Assembly (NCBI GenBank): GCA_002254335.1 | Contig: NIVA01000125.1 | Coordinates: 1-23,859, forward strand | DNA length: 23,859 bases | DNA from: Bacteroidetes bacterium 4572_114 | Lineage (GTDB): Bacteria; Bacteroidota; Bacteroidia; Bacteroidales; 4484-276 | Direction of reading: 5' to 3' | Shown: piece by piece, positions 13,307 through 20,310 of the stretch | How positions within the stretch are numbered: position 1 is the stretch's first letter | Layout: each line of letters begins with the position of its first letter | Position numbers and translations under genes: made by a program | Notes under the pieces: generated by a model | Databases searched by the model: none | Seen by the model: the letters and a program-made list of their open reading frames with translations, nothing else | What the model was told of the DNA's origin: nothing

Positions 13307-13838
13307 GGGGCAAAAGTATGCAAATGTGAAGAATTTTTGATTTACGATTTTTGATTTGCGAAGTGCTGATCACACCGGATAAAAATAGATTTCTTGTTTG
13401 CATGCCCCCTCCCATTCCAATCACAACACAACATTGTCTTTCCGATGCGAAGCAAGTCCGTATGGAAGAAGAAAAGTGACTGAGGAACCTATTTCCAAAT
13501 CAATAAACTGAATTAATGAAGTGTTGTGATTGATTAAAACCAAATTGAGTCCTGTCTAAAAAGCTGTCAGACAGTTGCTCATTAAATTACACGTTGAAGT
13601 TAAAATATAATTTATTTGGCTTTTAGCTTAAACTGTCTGACAGCTATTCTCCCAAATATTTGCTTTTCAGACTAAACTCCAAATTGAAAAACGGCTACGT
13701 CCGAAAACGAACACCACCGTATCATTTACGGACACCATTGGTTGGCTTGATATGGATGGGAGGCTGTAAGTTCCGATAAATCAATTGCGTATGTTAAATG
13801 GCATCATTTTGGTTAAATGTGGGGAAATTATTTTGAAA
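13307..13838. other. Intergenic region containing the second MITE-like element
   Basis: No gene is supported. The region upstream of the EamA start carries a 'gtccgtatgga' string (about 13447) and the MITE-like element at 13548-13678. After that, A/T-rich sequence has scattered stops in all frames, although a few peptide-like stretches suggest decayed coding DNA. Confidence 0.45.
13548..13678. mobile_element. MITE-like inverted-repeat element, copy 2, with target duplication
   Basis: agctgtcagacagtt (13562-13576) and aactgtctgacagct (13631-13645) are separated by 54 bp, as in copy 1. Outer imperfect terminal repeats: gtcctgtctaaaaagc on the left against gcttttcagactaaac on the right (about 12 of 16 pair). 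The element is flanked by a 9-bp direct repeat, CCAAATTGA, at 13540-13548 and 13679-13687, which looks like a target-site duplication of 8-9 bp (one base is shared with the element end). There is no coding capacity. The spacer is roughly two thirds identical to copy 1 while the arms are identical, pointing to selection or constraint on the arms. Confidence 0.8.
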
Positions 13839-14073
13839 ATGAAACTCCTGGCTTATTATAGTGTAATTGTTGTTTTTGCCCCTCTTTCCTGGGGTGATGG
13901 TGTTGGGGTGATATCCCATTTGATACAGAAAAGGTGGTCGAAAAGGCTGATGTTGGTCAACAAGAAATTGAAACTAAAAAGGCCGGGGATGAAACTATAA
14001 CAATTTTCCAACTGTTTATAAGGTGGGTAACCCTGCTGCTAAGATTAAACTAAAGATTTTCCCTCCCATATAA
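13839..14073 (+). pseudogene. Decayed small exported protein
   Basis: ATG 13839 reads a signal-peptide-like start, MKLLAYYSVIVVFAPLSWGDG. The coding sense then appears to shift: 'DTEKVVEKADVGQQEIETKK' with 'AGDETITIF' in one frame, then 'PTVYKVGNPAAKIKLKIFPP' in another, ending at TAA 14071. A strong terminator sits 33 bp downstream, as expected for a gene end. I do not recognise the family. Two frameshifts must be assumed, so this is tentative. Confidence 0.35.
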
Positions 14074-14105
14074 TTGATTTAAGTTAGTATCTGATTTTGA
14101 TTGCG

Positions 14106-14138
14106 AAAAAAAGTGCCGCTCCCGCGGCCTTTTTTTTT
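14106..14138 (+). terminator. Strong bidirectional-type terminator hairpin
   Basis: A7, then GCCGC (14115-14119), loop tccc, GCGGC (14124-14128), then a run of T (about 14130-14138). The A-run before the stem makes it usable on both strands. On the plus strand it follows the decayed small gene. Confidence 0.8.
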
Positions 14139-14199
14139 ATACTTGAATGGTAATTATTTAGCTGCTTATTAATAGTCACACATCTAACTTCCACTACCA

Positions 14200-14350
14200 C
14201 AGACCCCCTCTAGCTCCCCCTTGGGGAGGATTCCACCGCACTAGCCGTTGCCGTGGCTATGGGGCTCCCTTCCCCTCTCCGCCTGCCTGGTCGCCGTACA
14301 CTTTGGCAGGCGGGTCATAGCGAAGCGGCGGACGAGTCTGCCGCTGAACC
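14200..14350. repeat. GC-rich palindromic repeat block (REP-like)
   Basis: This block is far richer in GC than its surroundings. It includes 'ctcccccttggggag' (a palindrome), ccgcctgcc (14279-14287) pairing with ggcaggcgg (14305-14313), and AGCGGC/GCCGCT around the string 'ggacgagtct' (about 14324-14345). Related words (gcctgcctgcccgcc, cgaagcgaag) reappear at 15548-15580 on the other side of the IS relic. Extragenic palindromic repeats of this kind are common in Bacteroidota and can have been laid down by transposition. Confidence 0.6.
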
Positions 14351-14447
14351 AGTTTTGTGGAAAGACAATAAGAAATTTATTAATCAAATGTCCCATCATG
14401 AAATAGGTTGACACAAAGTTTGGTTAATAACTTTAAATATCAACCTT

Positions 14448-15309
14448 ATGAAAGAGAGACAAAGCTTCAAACAATTTAGTGTAGCCTTCAAAAAGGAGAA
14501 GGTAACCAAGGCCGAGAGGCTAGTTGTTGAGAATGAATCAGAAGGGGCAAAAACCCTTGAGTTGCTCAAACGTGTAGCGGAACTGGAAAGAATAGTTGGG
14601 CAAAAGCAATTACAGATAGATTATTTAGAAAAATCAATAGAGTTAGGTAGTGAAGAAGTAGGATTTGATATAAAAAAAAAGTACGCAACCGGGCACTCAA
14701 CTATTTCAAGTCAAAGCAAAAGGAGTTAAATATGAGCATGGAATGTATGTATGATATATCCGGTATAAGCCATCAAGGGTTTCATAAGGCCAACGATAGG
14801 GCCGTGCAAGATAGTGTGCTGTGGCAGCGATTGAGGGATATTGTCAATGAAGTTAGGATAGATTACCCCCACATGAGTGCCCGTAATATACATTATATGA
14901 TTGGGATAAAAGATGTAGGTATCAACCGGTTTGAGCGGTTTGTTTCAGGACAAGGCGCAGCCAGTATGGGTCAATCATCTACGTAAGTGTGCTCCTAGCA
15001 GCTAATATCAACATCAGCATGGCAGGGACCTGTTTGGAAAACCCATATGCTGAACGCATAAATGGCATCATCAAAAATGATTATCTGATAGCATACGACA
15101 TAAACAATTTACAACAGTTAGAAAAATCTTTGCGCAAATCAATCAAACTCTACAATAATTGCCCACATGGTAGATTAGGACGTAAGAGCCCATTAGAGTA
15201 TGAAAGGCTTCTGGGGCAATTAGCTGTAACAGAACATCCTGTAATGCAACTATATGATTTTAACATTGGAAATAAAAGAGCACAAGACGTTGGGTTTTTT
15301 AAGGCATAA
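14448..15309 (+). mobile_element. IS3-family transposase relic (orfA and orfB with internal deletions)
   Basis: OrfA remnant 14448-14729: after MKERQSFKQFSVAFKKEKV the helix-turn-helix part is missing. It jumps to the leucine-zipper region 'LELLKRVAELERIVGQKQLQ', 'DYLEKSIELGSEEVGFDIKKK'. OrfB remnant part 1, 14732-14986: 'MYDISGISHQGFHKANDRA' and 'IDYPHMSARNIHYMIG', the HTH_21 region. Part 2, in another frame, 14989-15309: 'NISMAGTCLENPYAERINGI', the end of the rve core. The segment carrying the first two Asp residues of the DDE triad is deleted; only the final Glu (PYAER) remains. It is inactive. An intact element would be about 1.2-1.3 kb; here about 860 bp remain. Confidence 0.88.
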
Positions 15310-15328
15310 AACCATGAAAATAGATATG

Positions 15329-15365
15329 AAAAAAAAGCCGTAGCTTTGCAAAAGAAAACTACGGC
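15329..15365 (-). terminator. Intrinsic terminator (minus strand)
   Basis: A perfect 7-bp stem, GCCGTAG (15337-15343) with CTACGGC (15359-15365), 15-nt loop, with A7 to its left on the plus strand, i.e. T7 after the stem on the minus strand. No minus-strand protein gene lies upstream of it in this window. Confidence 0.75.
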
Positions 15366-15438
15366 CATCCATTTTCCTGGGTCAGTTTATTCCTTGGAAG
15401 GTTGCCCCCCGGCAGAGCCTTCCTCCGCTTCAACTGAC
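15329..15438 (-). ncRNA. Candidate structured small RNA with own promoter and terminator
   Basis: On the minus strand a ~110-nt transcript is predicted to begin near 15438. Its 5' end GTCAGTT (15438-15432) is in the same molecule as AACTGAC (complement of 15381-15387), forming a 7-bp closing stem. Inside it GGAAGG pairs with CCTTCC (15418-15423 with 15396-15401), and within that a 4-bp TGCC/GGCA stem with a GGGG loop. It ends with GCCGTAG/CTACGGC (15359-15365 with 15337-15343) followed by T7-8, an intrinsic terminator. There is no open frame. No downstream minus-strand gene exists for it to regulate in cis, so a trans-acting RNA is favoured. The family is not recognised; 6S-Flavo is one model to test. 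Confidence 0.55.
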
Positions 15439-15442
15439 GTTG

Positions 15443-15474
15443 CAAAGTTTACACATGTTAACTCATTTAACAAA
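15443..15474 (-). promoter_or_regulatory. Predicted promoter for the minus-strand small RNA
   Basis: On the minus strand TTTG (15474-15471) is followed after 19 nt by TAAACTTTG (15451-15443). This is close to the Bacteroidetes TTTG / TAnnTTTG pattern, with one extra base inside the -7 box. The predicted start falls 5-8 nt downstream, exactly at the base of the closing stem. Confidence 0.5.
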
Positions 15475-15546
15475 TTGACTTATCAACAATTAATATAATA
15501 GTTTGGGCTTTTTTGTCAACCAAAACCATGATAGGACAAACCTGAA

Positions 15547-15590
15547 ACCTGCCTGCCCGCCGAAGCGAAGCGAAGGAGGGAAACTTGAAA
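15547..15590. repeat. REP-like GC-rich fragment
   Basis: The string gcctgcctgcccgccgaagc followed by gaagcgaaggaggg shares its building blocks with the block at 14270-14345. It lies just before the hybrid kinase start, within its presumed leader. Flanking positions on both sides of the IS relic suggest repeated insertions into the same intergenic space. Confidence 0.45.
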
Positions 15591-15606
15591 CCCAAAACCC
15601 AAATAC

Positions 15607-17625
15607 ATGAAAAAAATTCTACTGATCGATAATGAACAAGACAATCTGACAGCAATTGAAGCAGTGATAAAAACCAACTTGGAAGGGTGCACTGTTTTAA
15701 CATCTTTGTCGGGTGAAGAGGGAATTGAAATTGCCAAAAGGGAGCAACCCGATACAATCCTCCTGGATGTTATCATGCCCGGGATGGATGGTTATGAGAC
15801 CTGTAAAAGGATAAAGGGCAATGAGCTTACAAAACACATTCCCATAATAATGATCACGGCCATTAAAACAGACACCAAAAGTCGTGTAAAAGGCCTCAAT
15901 ATGGGCGCCGATGTATTTTTATCAAAACCTATCGACCATGTTGAACTCTCGGCCCAAATAAATGTAATGTTGCGCATAAAGGAGGCCGAAGATAAATTGC
16001 GTGCTGAAAAAGATATTCTTGAGGATGCTGTTTTGGCAAGGGCTTATGAATTGAAGGATGTCGATGAAAAATATAAAGTTACGATTCAAAACCTGCCACT
16101 TGGTGTTTTAATACTAAATCATAACGGTTTGATAAAATCATCAAACCCGGCTTTTACAAAGATATTTGACCTGCCGTTGCACAGTGCCGTGGGAAAGTCT
16201 GTGATGAAGGCCCTGCCATTTGTCCAGGACGTTAGTTTCGTAAAGTATTTTAGCAAATTGGTAGAAAAAAATGCAGCTTTTGATTTTGAGTCACAACCCG
16301 TGGCCTTACCGACCGGTAGAACTATTTGTTTGCGGTGCAGGGGTATCCCAATCCATGATTTCGAGAAAAACACCAACACGTTTCTAGTAGTGATTGGGGA
16401 TGTTACCGAACGAAAACAGGCCGAATATAAATTAAAAGAGAACTATGTTGAATTAAAAAAGGCCATGGAAAAAGCTGAAGAATCCGACCATCTTAAATCA
16501 GCTTTCCTGGCCAATATCAGCCACGAAATACGCACCCCCATGAATGGCATCATTGCTTTCCTGGATTTGATTGCCCAACCTGAGCTGACCGGTGAAAAGC
16601 AAAAGAGGTATATTAACATAATGAAGAAGAGCAGCAACCGGATGATGAATACCATAAATGACCTTATGGAAATTTCGATGATAGAAGCGGGACAGGTCAA
16701 AGTAATCAATACAGAGATGAACGTCAACGAACAGATTGAGGGACTTAATACCCTTTGCAAACCCTGGGCTGAAGAAAAAGGGATTAAGCTTTTCTATAAA
16801 AAAACATTGCCCGAAAATGAAGTTGTCATTATTACCGATACCGATAAGTTCAATTCAATTTTTACCAACCTGGTAAAAAACGCCATAAAATTTACTAATG
16901 AAGGAAATGTTGAATTTGGCTATAGCCTGAAACCTGCTGACGGGCCGGACGAAACAGGCATGCTTGAATTTTCCGTAAAGGATACCGGCATTGGTATCCC
17001 CAAAGAGAGGCAACATGCAATTTTCGACCGCTTTGTCCAGGCCGACCTGAGCTTGTCCCGGCGATACGAAGGCACCGGCCTGGGCCTGTCAATTTCGAAG
17101 GCCTATGCCGAAATGCTTGGTGGTAAAATTTGGGTAGAATCAGAAGCTGGGGTTGGTTCACAGTTTCATTTCACCATTCCCTACAACCCTAAAACAAAAG
17201 AGGCTGTCAAAAGCAAAAAGAGTGTATCGGCAACAAGCAGGAAACCTAAGCCCGGCAACCTTAAAATACTTATTGTTGACGATGAGGTGATAGCCGATAA
17301 GTATCTCACAGTTGTTCTCAAAAAACTTGGCAAAGAGTTCCTCCATGCCAAAAACGGGCTTGAATCGGTTGAGATTTGCCGCAACAACCCCGACATTGAT
17401 TTGGTGATGATGGACATCAGGATGCCTGAAATGGATGGACATGAGGCCACCTTGAAAATCCGTGAATTCAATAAAGATGTGATCATTATTGCACAAACAG
17501 CTTTTGCCCTGGCCGGCGACCGCGAAAAAGTATTAAAGGCAGGGTGCAACGATTATATTTCTAAACCAATTGATAAAGATGAACTTATACAGAAAATTGA
17601 AAAATATTTTGCGGTAAATGATTAA
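15607..17625 (+). CDS. Hybrid histidine kinase REC-PAS-HisKA-HATPase-REC
   Basis: 672 residues, soluble (no membrane segment). N-terminal receiver 1-125: 'ILLIDNEQDN' (the second acidic residue is Asn), phospho-acceptor D54 in 'ILLDVIMPGMDGYE', K107 in 'LSKPID'. PAS about 155-275, ending 'GDVTERKQAEYKLKEN'. HisKA with 'FLANISHEIRTPMNGI' (H306). HATPase_c with N-box 'NLVKNAIKFTNEG' (N425), 'VKDTGIGIP' (D459) and 'YEGTGLGLSI'. C-terminal receiver 555-672 with 'ILIVDDE', D603 in 'MMDIRMPEMDGHE' and K653. The signal is presumably received through the N-terminal receiver from another kinase, then relayed to the C-terminal one. No HPt domain or DNA-binding output is attached. The catalytic core closely resembles that of the kinase at 20311, so they are paralogues. 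Confidence 0.93.
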   Translation: MKKILLIDNEQDNLTAIEAVIKTNLEGCTVLTSLSGEEGIEIAKREQPDTILLDVIMPGMDGYETCKRIKGNELTKHIPIIMITAIKTDTKSRVKGLNMGADVFLSKPIDHVELSAQINVMLRIKEAEDKLRAEKDILEDAVLARAYELKDVDEKYKVTIQNLPLGVLILNHNGLIKSSNPAFTKIFDLPLHSAVGKSVMKALPFVQDVSFVKYFSKLVEKNAAFDFESQPVALPTGRTICLRCRGIPIHDFEKNTNTFLVVIGDVTERKQAEYKLKENYVELKKAMEKAEESDHLKSAFLANISHEIRTPMNGIIAFLDLIAQPELTGEKQKRYINIMKKSSNRMMNTINDLMEISMIEAGQVKVINTEMNVNEQIEGLNTLCKPWAEEKGIKLFYKKTLPENEVVIITDTDKFNSIFTNLVKNAIKFTNEGNVEFGYSLKPADGPDETGMLEFSVKDTGIGIPKERQHAIFDRFVQADLSLSRRYEGTGLGLSISKAYAEMLGGKIWVESEAGVGSQFHFTIPYNPKTKEAVKSKKSVSATSRKPKPGNLKILIVDDEVIADKYLTVVLKKLGKEFLHAKNGLESVEICRNNPDIDLVMMDIRMPEMDGHEATLKIREFNKDVIIIAQTAFALAGDREKVLKAGCNDYISKPIDKDELIQKIEKYFAVND

Positions 17626-17629
17626 TTAA

Positions 17630-17770
17630 AAAAATAATGAGTGGAAAGCACCCGAAAGAGAAGATTATCCAAAAACCAGATATGCCGATGATGTTATTGA
17701 AGATTTGATAAGCAAGATGAATTTGAATGGAGCAGATATGATTTTATGGGATTTTTTAAATGAAAAATAA
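17630..17770 (+). pseudogene. Orphan C-terminal gene fragment
   Basis: Between the kinase and the PAS gene the frame has coding character: 'NNEWKAPEREDYPKTRYAD', then 'DVIEDLISKMNLNGADMILW', then DFLNEK and a TAA at 17768. It has no usable start codon (the preceding in-frame codon is a stop at 17627). It looks like the tail of a larger gene whose body has been lost. I do not recognise the parent family. Confidence 0.45.
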
Positions 17771-17779
17771 GGGGGTGTT

Positions 17780-20230
17780 ATGAAAGAAAAAAACGAACAA
17801 ATACCGGATGATTTTAAGAATAAAATTATTCAATTCAAAAAAACCGAGCTAAAATTAAAAGCAACAAACCAACAGTTAATTTCAAGCGAGCAACAACTCA
17901 GAGCTTTTAACCAGCAGCTTGCAGCAAATAATCAGCAATTGGCAGCAATAGAACAGCAACTCAGAGCTGCTAACCAACAACTTGAAGCAAATAATCAACA
18001 GCTGATTGCAAGTGAACAAGAGATCAAAAAGCATGCGCACAATCTTGGCGAAAGGGTAAAAGAACTGAATTGTTTACACGAAATTGCCGAAGCGGTCAGA
18101 ACTAGAGAAACACTCGAAGAAATCTTGCAGGATGTAGTCAACTTCATCCCACCGGCTTGGCAGCATCCCGAAATAACCTGTGCAAAAATTTCCTTTGGGA
18201 ACATAAAATATAAAACCAATAATTATAAAGAAAGCAAATGGAAATTAAGTTCCAACATAGTAGCAAACCACGAACTACTCGGAAAAGCAGACGTTTATTA
18301 TTTGGAACAAAAATCAGAGAGCAACAAAACACCTTTCCTTGAAGAAGAAAAAACCCTACTGGATAATATTACAGAACGATTAGGAAGGATCATAGAGAGA
18401 AAAAATGCAGAAGAAGAACTAAAAGCAACGAACCAACAGCTAATATCAAGTGAACAACAGCTTAAAGCTGTAAACCAACAACTCCATGCAAATGAACAGC
18501 AATTGCAAACTGCCAATCAGAAATTAACAGTAAGTAAAGAGAAATACCGTTCATTGATCACAAACATCCCTGATATTGTGTGGACAACAGATATAAAAGG
18601 GAATACAAATTATATAAGTGAGAATGTAAAAGATATTTATGGTTTTTCCAGAGAAGAAATTTATAAACGTGGTTCCAAACTCTTTTTGGAAAGAATACAT
18701 CCTGAAGAAATAGAATTAGTTGAAAATGCCTTTAAAAATCTATTCCTTAATGACATAAAATATGATATCGAGTATAGGATAAAAAGAAAAGATGGCGAGT
18801 GGATATGGCTGCATGACAGGGCATTAAAAGTATATGAAAAAGATGGGGTCAATTATGCTGATGGGATATTTTCTGACATCACCAAACGCAAACAAGCAGA
18901 GGAAGCTCTGAAATCTTCCAATCGGCAACTTGCTGCAAACGAACAACAATTAAGGGCAGCAAACCAACAATTAATAATAAGCGAAGAACGATATCGGACA
19001 TTTATCGATAATGCATCTGATGCTTTTTATTTGTCGGATATGGAGGGCAGGTTCCTTGATGTTAATGAGGCTGCATGTACAACGCTGGGTTATTCCCGTG
19101 AAGAATTTTTGGGACTGACGATATCTGATGTCGATGTTAATTTCCCGTCCGGTAAATTATCTGAGATACTGGGGGGATTGGTTTATAATGAACCTAAATC
19201 AGTTGAAAGTGCCCATAAGGCCAAGGACGGCAAGGTGTACCCTGTTGAAGTGCGGATAAACACATTCGGCGATAAAAAGCAACCATTACTTATTTCGCTT
19301 GTACGTGATATCACCGAGCGTAAACAAGCAGAAAAAGCATTAAAAGAAAGCGAGGAAAACCTTCGCCAAATAATCGATCTTGTACCACATTTTATTTATG
19401 TTAAAGATGAAGATGGTAAAAATTTAATTGTTAATAAAGCTGTTGCCGATGCTTATGGCACTACTGTAGAGGAAATAATCGGTAAACCTGATGTAGATAA
19501 AACTTCGGACAAAGAGGGCGCCGCAAAATTTTTTAAAGACGACCTGGAAGTAATCAACTCAGGAAAAAAGAAATTCATTCCTGAAGAACAAATTATTGAT
19601 TCAAAAGGAAATATCAGGTTTCTGGAAACAATCAAAATCCCCTTTAACACATCAATGACAGGAAAACGTACGATACTGGGTGTGTCAGTGGATATCACCC
19701 AGCGCAAGCAAGCAGAAGAAGAGAACCTAAAACTCTCCACCGCAATTATCCAAAGCCCTTCCGTTATTGTCATCACCAATATAAAAGGGAATTTTGAATA
19801 TGTGAACCCTAAATTCACAGAACTCACAGGATACACAAGCGAAGAAGCTGTAGGTAAAAACCCAAGAATTCTAAAATCCGGCAAACAATCTGATGAAGTT
19901 TATAAGAGGTTGTGGAAAACAATTTCATCGGGAAAAGAGTGGCATGGCGAGTTTTATAATAAGAAAAAGAACGGGGAATTATTCTGGGAAGCCGCTTCCA
20001 TTTCCCCGATATTTGATAAACAAGGCAAAATTATCAATTATCTAAAAGTTGCGGAAGACATCACCGAGCGCAAACAGGCGGAAGAAACTTTGAAAAAAAG
20101 AATGAACGAACTTGAAATTTTTAATGATGCAACTGTTGGAAGAGAATTAAAGATGATAGAATTGAAAAAAGAAATTAATGGGCTCCTTGCAAAAACAGGG
20201 CAAAAACCGAAATATGAAATTGTTAAATAA
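17780..20230 (+). CDS. GAF plus four-PAS sensor protein without kinase domain
   Basis: 816 residues, soluble. Layout: coiled coil with N-x-QQL repeats (26-85); GAF-like domain beginning 'LHEIAEAVRTRETLEEILQD' (about 98-207); second N-x-QQL linker (214-250); PAS1 about 255-372 ('YRSLITNIPDIVWTTDIKGN', ending 'DITKRKQAEE'); third short NQQL linker (379-400); PAS2 about 403-516; PAS3 about 525-643; PAS4 about 650-765 ('VIVITNIKGNFEYVNPKFTE'). It finishes with a coil 'ELEIFNDATVGRELKMIELK', 'KEINGLLAKTGQKPKYEIV', a segment usually found between PAS domains and a following catalytic domain. No HisKA, HATPase, GGDEF, EAL or HTH follows; the stop is clean. It may act as a sensory partner of the flanking hybrid kinases, or be a truncated kinase. 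Confidence 0.88.
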   Translation: MKEKNEQIPDDFKNKIIQFKKTELKLKATNQQLISSEQQLRAFNQQLAANNQQLAAIEQQLRAANQQLEANNQQLIASEQEIKKHAHNLGERVKELNCLHEIAEAVRTRETLEEILQDVVNFIPPAWQHPEITCAKISFGNIKYKTNNYKESKWKLSSNIVANHELLGKADVYYLEQKSESNKTPFLEEEKTLLDNITERLGRIIERKNAEEELKATNQQLISSEQQLKAVNQQLHANEQQLQTANQKLTVSKEKYRSLITNIPDIVWTTDIKGNTNYISENVKDIYGFSREEIYKRGSKLFLERIHPEEIELVENAFKNLFLNDIKYDIEYRIKRKDGEWIWLHDRALKVYEKDGVNYADGIFSDITKRKQAEEALKSSNRQLAANEQQLRAANQQLIISEERYRTFIDNASDAFYLSDMEGRFLDVNEAACTTLGYSREEFLGLTISDVDVNFPSGKLSEILGGLVYNEPKSVESAHKAKDGKVYPVEVRINTFGDKKQPLLISLVRDITERKQAEKALKESEENLRQIIDLVPHFIYVKDEDGKNLIVNKAVADAYGTTVEEIIGKPDVDKTSDKEGAAKFFKDDLEVINSGKKKFIPEEQIIDSKGNIRFLETIKIPFNTSMTGKRTILGVSVDITQRKQAEEENLKLSTAIIQSPSVIVITNIKGNFEYVNPKFTELTGYTSEEAVGKNPRILKSGKQSDEVYKRLWKTISSGKEWHGEFYNKKKNGELFWEAASISPIFDKQGKIINYLKVAEDITERKQAEETLKKRMNELEIFNDATVGRELKMIELKKEINGLLAKTGQKPKYEIVK
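17855..18025 (+). repeat. Coding tandem repeats (Asn/Gln-rich coiled-coil linker)
   Basis: Roughly 21-bp units encode seven-residue blocks of the form (A/E)(A/S)NxQQL or xxxEQQL (ATNQQLI, SSEQQLR, AFNQQLA, ANNQQLA, AIEQQLR, AANQQLE, ANNQQLI). Shorter sets recur at about 18420-18520 and 18915-18975 in front of the PAS1 and PAS2 domains. The heptad period fits a parallel coiled coil acting as a signalling helix. Confidence 0.8.
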
Positions 20231-20310
20231 TATGATAGGGCTTTCAGCCAATTCGGGAATTTGAAACCTTAAATCTAAGAAAATGTTTATTTAAATAAAA
20301 ATTTAAAAAA

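Noticed and set aside
13785..14000. 71-codon open frame taken whole
   Set aside because: Only its part from 13839 looks like a signal peptide; the sense then moves to other frames, so it is listed as a decayed gene instead.
14730..15309. Functional IS3 transposase
   Set aside because: Most of the rve core with two of the three DDE residues is missing and the frame is broken.
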